NCBI GenBank assembly: GCA_016699165.1
Contig: CP064963.1
Span: forward strand, 3,658,001 to 3,722,000
DNA length: 64,000 nt
Direction: 5' to 3'
Source: Candidatus Melainabacteria bacterium
GTDB lineage: Bacteria > Cyanobacteriota > Vampirovibrionia > Obscuribacterales > Obscuribacteraceae
A program made the position numbers and the translations under genes. Under the pieces are notes generated by a model, which was not told the origin of the DNA, ran no database searches, and saw only the letters and a program-made list of their open reading frames with translations. Shown one piece after another: positions 62,813 to 64,000 of this stretch (the stretch's first letter is position 1; every line of letters begins with the position of its first letter).

Positions 62813-63691
62813 ATGCTTGAAATCGCACCCGATCATGGCTTGGACAATCTCACCTTTGTCGCATTCGACGTTGAGACCACTGGACTTTCGCCCATCTCAA
62901 ACGCTTTAGTCGAACTGTCCGGCGTCAAATTCAATTTGAAAGACGACCAGACCGAGACTTTTTCTACACTTATCAATCCGCTTTGCGAAATCACCCCGCA
63001 GCTCACCTCCATTCATGGCATTAGCAATGACATGGTGGCTTCGAGCCCAACTTACCACACCGCCGTCCCCGCCTTTCTTGAATGGGCAGGCGATGCAGTC
63101 TTCATCGCTCACAATGCCTCTTTCGACGTCGAGTTTATTCGAGTCAATATTTCTAAGCTGGGCAAACCTTGTCCCACTAATTTTGTTATAGACACGCTTG
63201 TTCTCTCACGCGAGCTGTTGCGCGATTCTCCTCGTCATCAGCTGAAAACAGTGGTCGATTTCTTGGGATTGCCTCCAGGCGAATATCACAGAGCCCTTTC
63301 TGATAGTTTCCATGTGCGCGGCATCTTCATGAAACTGATGGAGCAAGAAAATTATAAGCAATGGCAAAATCTTCTTGCCCTGGGCAGCGTTTCAAGCTTC
63401 AGTTATGACCGCTTCAAAGAAGAGATTCACGCCTCAATGCCTGAAGCTGTAAAAGAAATCATGGCAGGTATCGAAGCTGCCATAAATGAGAAAGTAAGCG
63501 TCAGTATCACGTATAATGGGGCTTTCAGAAGCAAGCGCACAGTGCAGCCGGTATCGGTAATTCACAGCAGAGGCAATTTCTATCTCAATGCGTTTTGTCA
63601 AAAGGTGCAAGCCGAGCGGATTTTCAGAGTCGATAAAATCGAGACATTGAAAATGGCTAGAGCAAGAATCAAATCTTCAGTTTCTGTTTAA
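62813..63691 (+). CDS. DEDDh 3'-5' exonuclease (DnaQ/PolC-type) fused to a WYL-like domain
   Basis: 292 residues. Exonuclease domain about 12-175: FVAFDVETTGLSP (D-x-E), IHGISNDMV, VFIAHNASFDVEF, and HRALSDSFHVRGIF (H-x4-D). The C-terminal 90 residues (EKVSVSITYNGAFRSKRTVQPVSVIHSRGNFYLNAFCQKVQAERIFRVDKIETLKMAR) fit the WYL pattern, a ligand-sensing fold found in defence and DNA-damage regulators. The fusion suggests a nuclease whose activity is controlled by a nucleotide or single-stranded DNA. An ATG start about 30 nt downstream of a TATACT-like box. Confidence 0.9.
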   Translation: MLEIAPDHGLDNLTFVAFDVETTGLSPISNALVELSGVKFNLKDDQTETFSTLINPLCEITPQLTSIHGISNDMVASSPTYHTAVPAFLEWAGDAVFIAHNASFDVEFIRVNISKLGKPCPTNFVIDTLVLSRELLRDSPRHQLKTVVDFLGLPPGEYHRALSDSFHVRGIFMKLMEQENYKQWQNLLALGSVSSFSYDRFKEEIHASMPEAVKEIMAGIEAAINEKVSVSITYNGAFRSKRTVQPVSVIHSRGNFYLNAFCQKVQAERIFRVDKIETLKMARARIKSSVSV

Positions 63692-63698
63692 GGTCAAC

Positions 63699-64000
63699 AT
63701 GCGATTCAAGCCAAGCAAATTTATTCTGACGCTCGCACTCTCAATGTGCGGTTTTGCGTCAGTTCAAGACGCTTTTGCCTTGCCTAAATTTGAAAAAGCG
63801 TTCAACACTATTTTTACCAAAGAAAAGAAAGTGGACCCCAACGCAGAGAAGATGCAGGCACAGCCTGAGTTTTCAGAAGAAAAAGCGAAGTCTATTTCTA
63901 AACACAGCGACCTTGGCGATATGTTCTTTAAGCGTCGCGACTTCACAAACGCCATGCTCGAATATCAAATCGTCACCAAAGGCGACCCCAATAACTACAA
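63699..64000 (+). CDS. Secreted TPR-type protein, N-terminal part (cut by window edge)
   Basis: About 100 residues are visible: signal peptide (MRFKPSKFILTLALSMCGFASVQDAFA), then charged helices (FEKAFNTIFTKEKKVDPNAEKMQ) and a TPR-like unit (HSDLGDMFFKRRDFTNAMLEYQIVTKGDPNNY). It starts 7 bp after the nuclease stop. Confidence 0.75.
   Translation, partial: MRFKPSKFILTLALSMCGFASVQDAFALPKFEKAFNTIFTKEKKVDPNAEKMQAQPEFSEEKAKSISKHSDLGDMFFKRRDFTNAMLEYQIVTKGDPNNY

Overview
The window looks like the chromosome of a Gram-negative-type bacterium. Many proteins carry Sec signal peptides, and there is an anhydro-MurNAc kinase, a WbpM/PglF-type dehydratase and an HtrA protease. Two membrane Ser/Thr kinases with leucine-rich-repeat ectodomains, TPR-rich secreted proteins, a GlnRS and an apparently unlinked rRNA locus would suit an Obscuribacterales (Melainabacteria/Vampirovibrionia)-like lineage. 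That placement is inference from gene content, not from any search. No phage, transposase, plasmid or CRISPR locus was seen; this is mostly chromosomal core mixed with lineage-specific genes.

Layout. 1-5.5 kb: end of a glycosyltransferase, glnS, tRNA-Gln(CUG), tandem Usp protein, arfB. 5.7-17.7 kb: secreted and membrane hypotheticals, acetyltransferase plus PlsC-type acyltransferase, an orphan D12 adenine methyltransferase, two tandem TPR-thioredoxin genes with in-frame UGA, AHSA1/SRPBCC proteins, TPR proteins, a P-loop kinase and a nitronate monooxygenase. 17.7-21.3 kb: catalytically degenerate caspase homologue, DUF4160/DUF2442-XRE pair, MarR regulator with a double operator. 21.4-28.2 kb (minus strand): tRNA-Ile, tRNA-Ala, XRE regulator, hybrid histidine kinase, 23S, 5S, with no 16S. 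28.4-37.8 kb: frameshifted redoxin, multispan membrane protein, minisatellite coiled-coil protein, GDPD, LRR kinase 1, a third UGA-containing thioredoxin-like gene, S41 protease. 37.7-43.6 kb: GNAT, ABM, tyrS, leuS, split rhomboid pseudoprotease. 43.6-51.4 kb: PglF/WbpM-type dehydratase, larE-larB, HtrA, IMPDH-related protein, anmK. 51.4-64 kb: cysteine-cluster protein, two nearly identical small secreted proteins bracketing an isochorismatase, a 2OG-Fe oxygenase and a clostripain-type protease; then a ThiF-like protein, LRR kinase 2, a second 2OG-Fe oxygenase-like protein, a Het-C-like protein, a DnaQ-WYL fusion and a partial TPR protein.

Most notable signal. Three genes (10.4, 11.1 and 34.7 kb) each have one in-frame TGA exactly where a thioredoxin-fold active-site cysteine belongs. 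Each TGA is followed, at the identical distance (+23), by a small hairpin whose apical loop begins CCGTGT. This strongly suggests selenoproteins with a shared bacterial SECIS element. Ordinary gene callers would split all three.

Other themes. Convergent genes meet stop-to-stop with almost no spacer. A dispersed palindromic repeat (core CCGTTAACGG) occurs several times. Two genes carry a one-base frameshift at a five-base homopolymer. Several enzyme families appear beside members lacking catalytic residues: caspase-like, rhomboid, 2OG-Fe oxygenase and ThiF-like.
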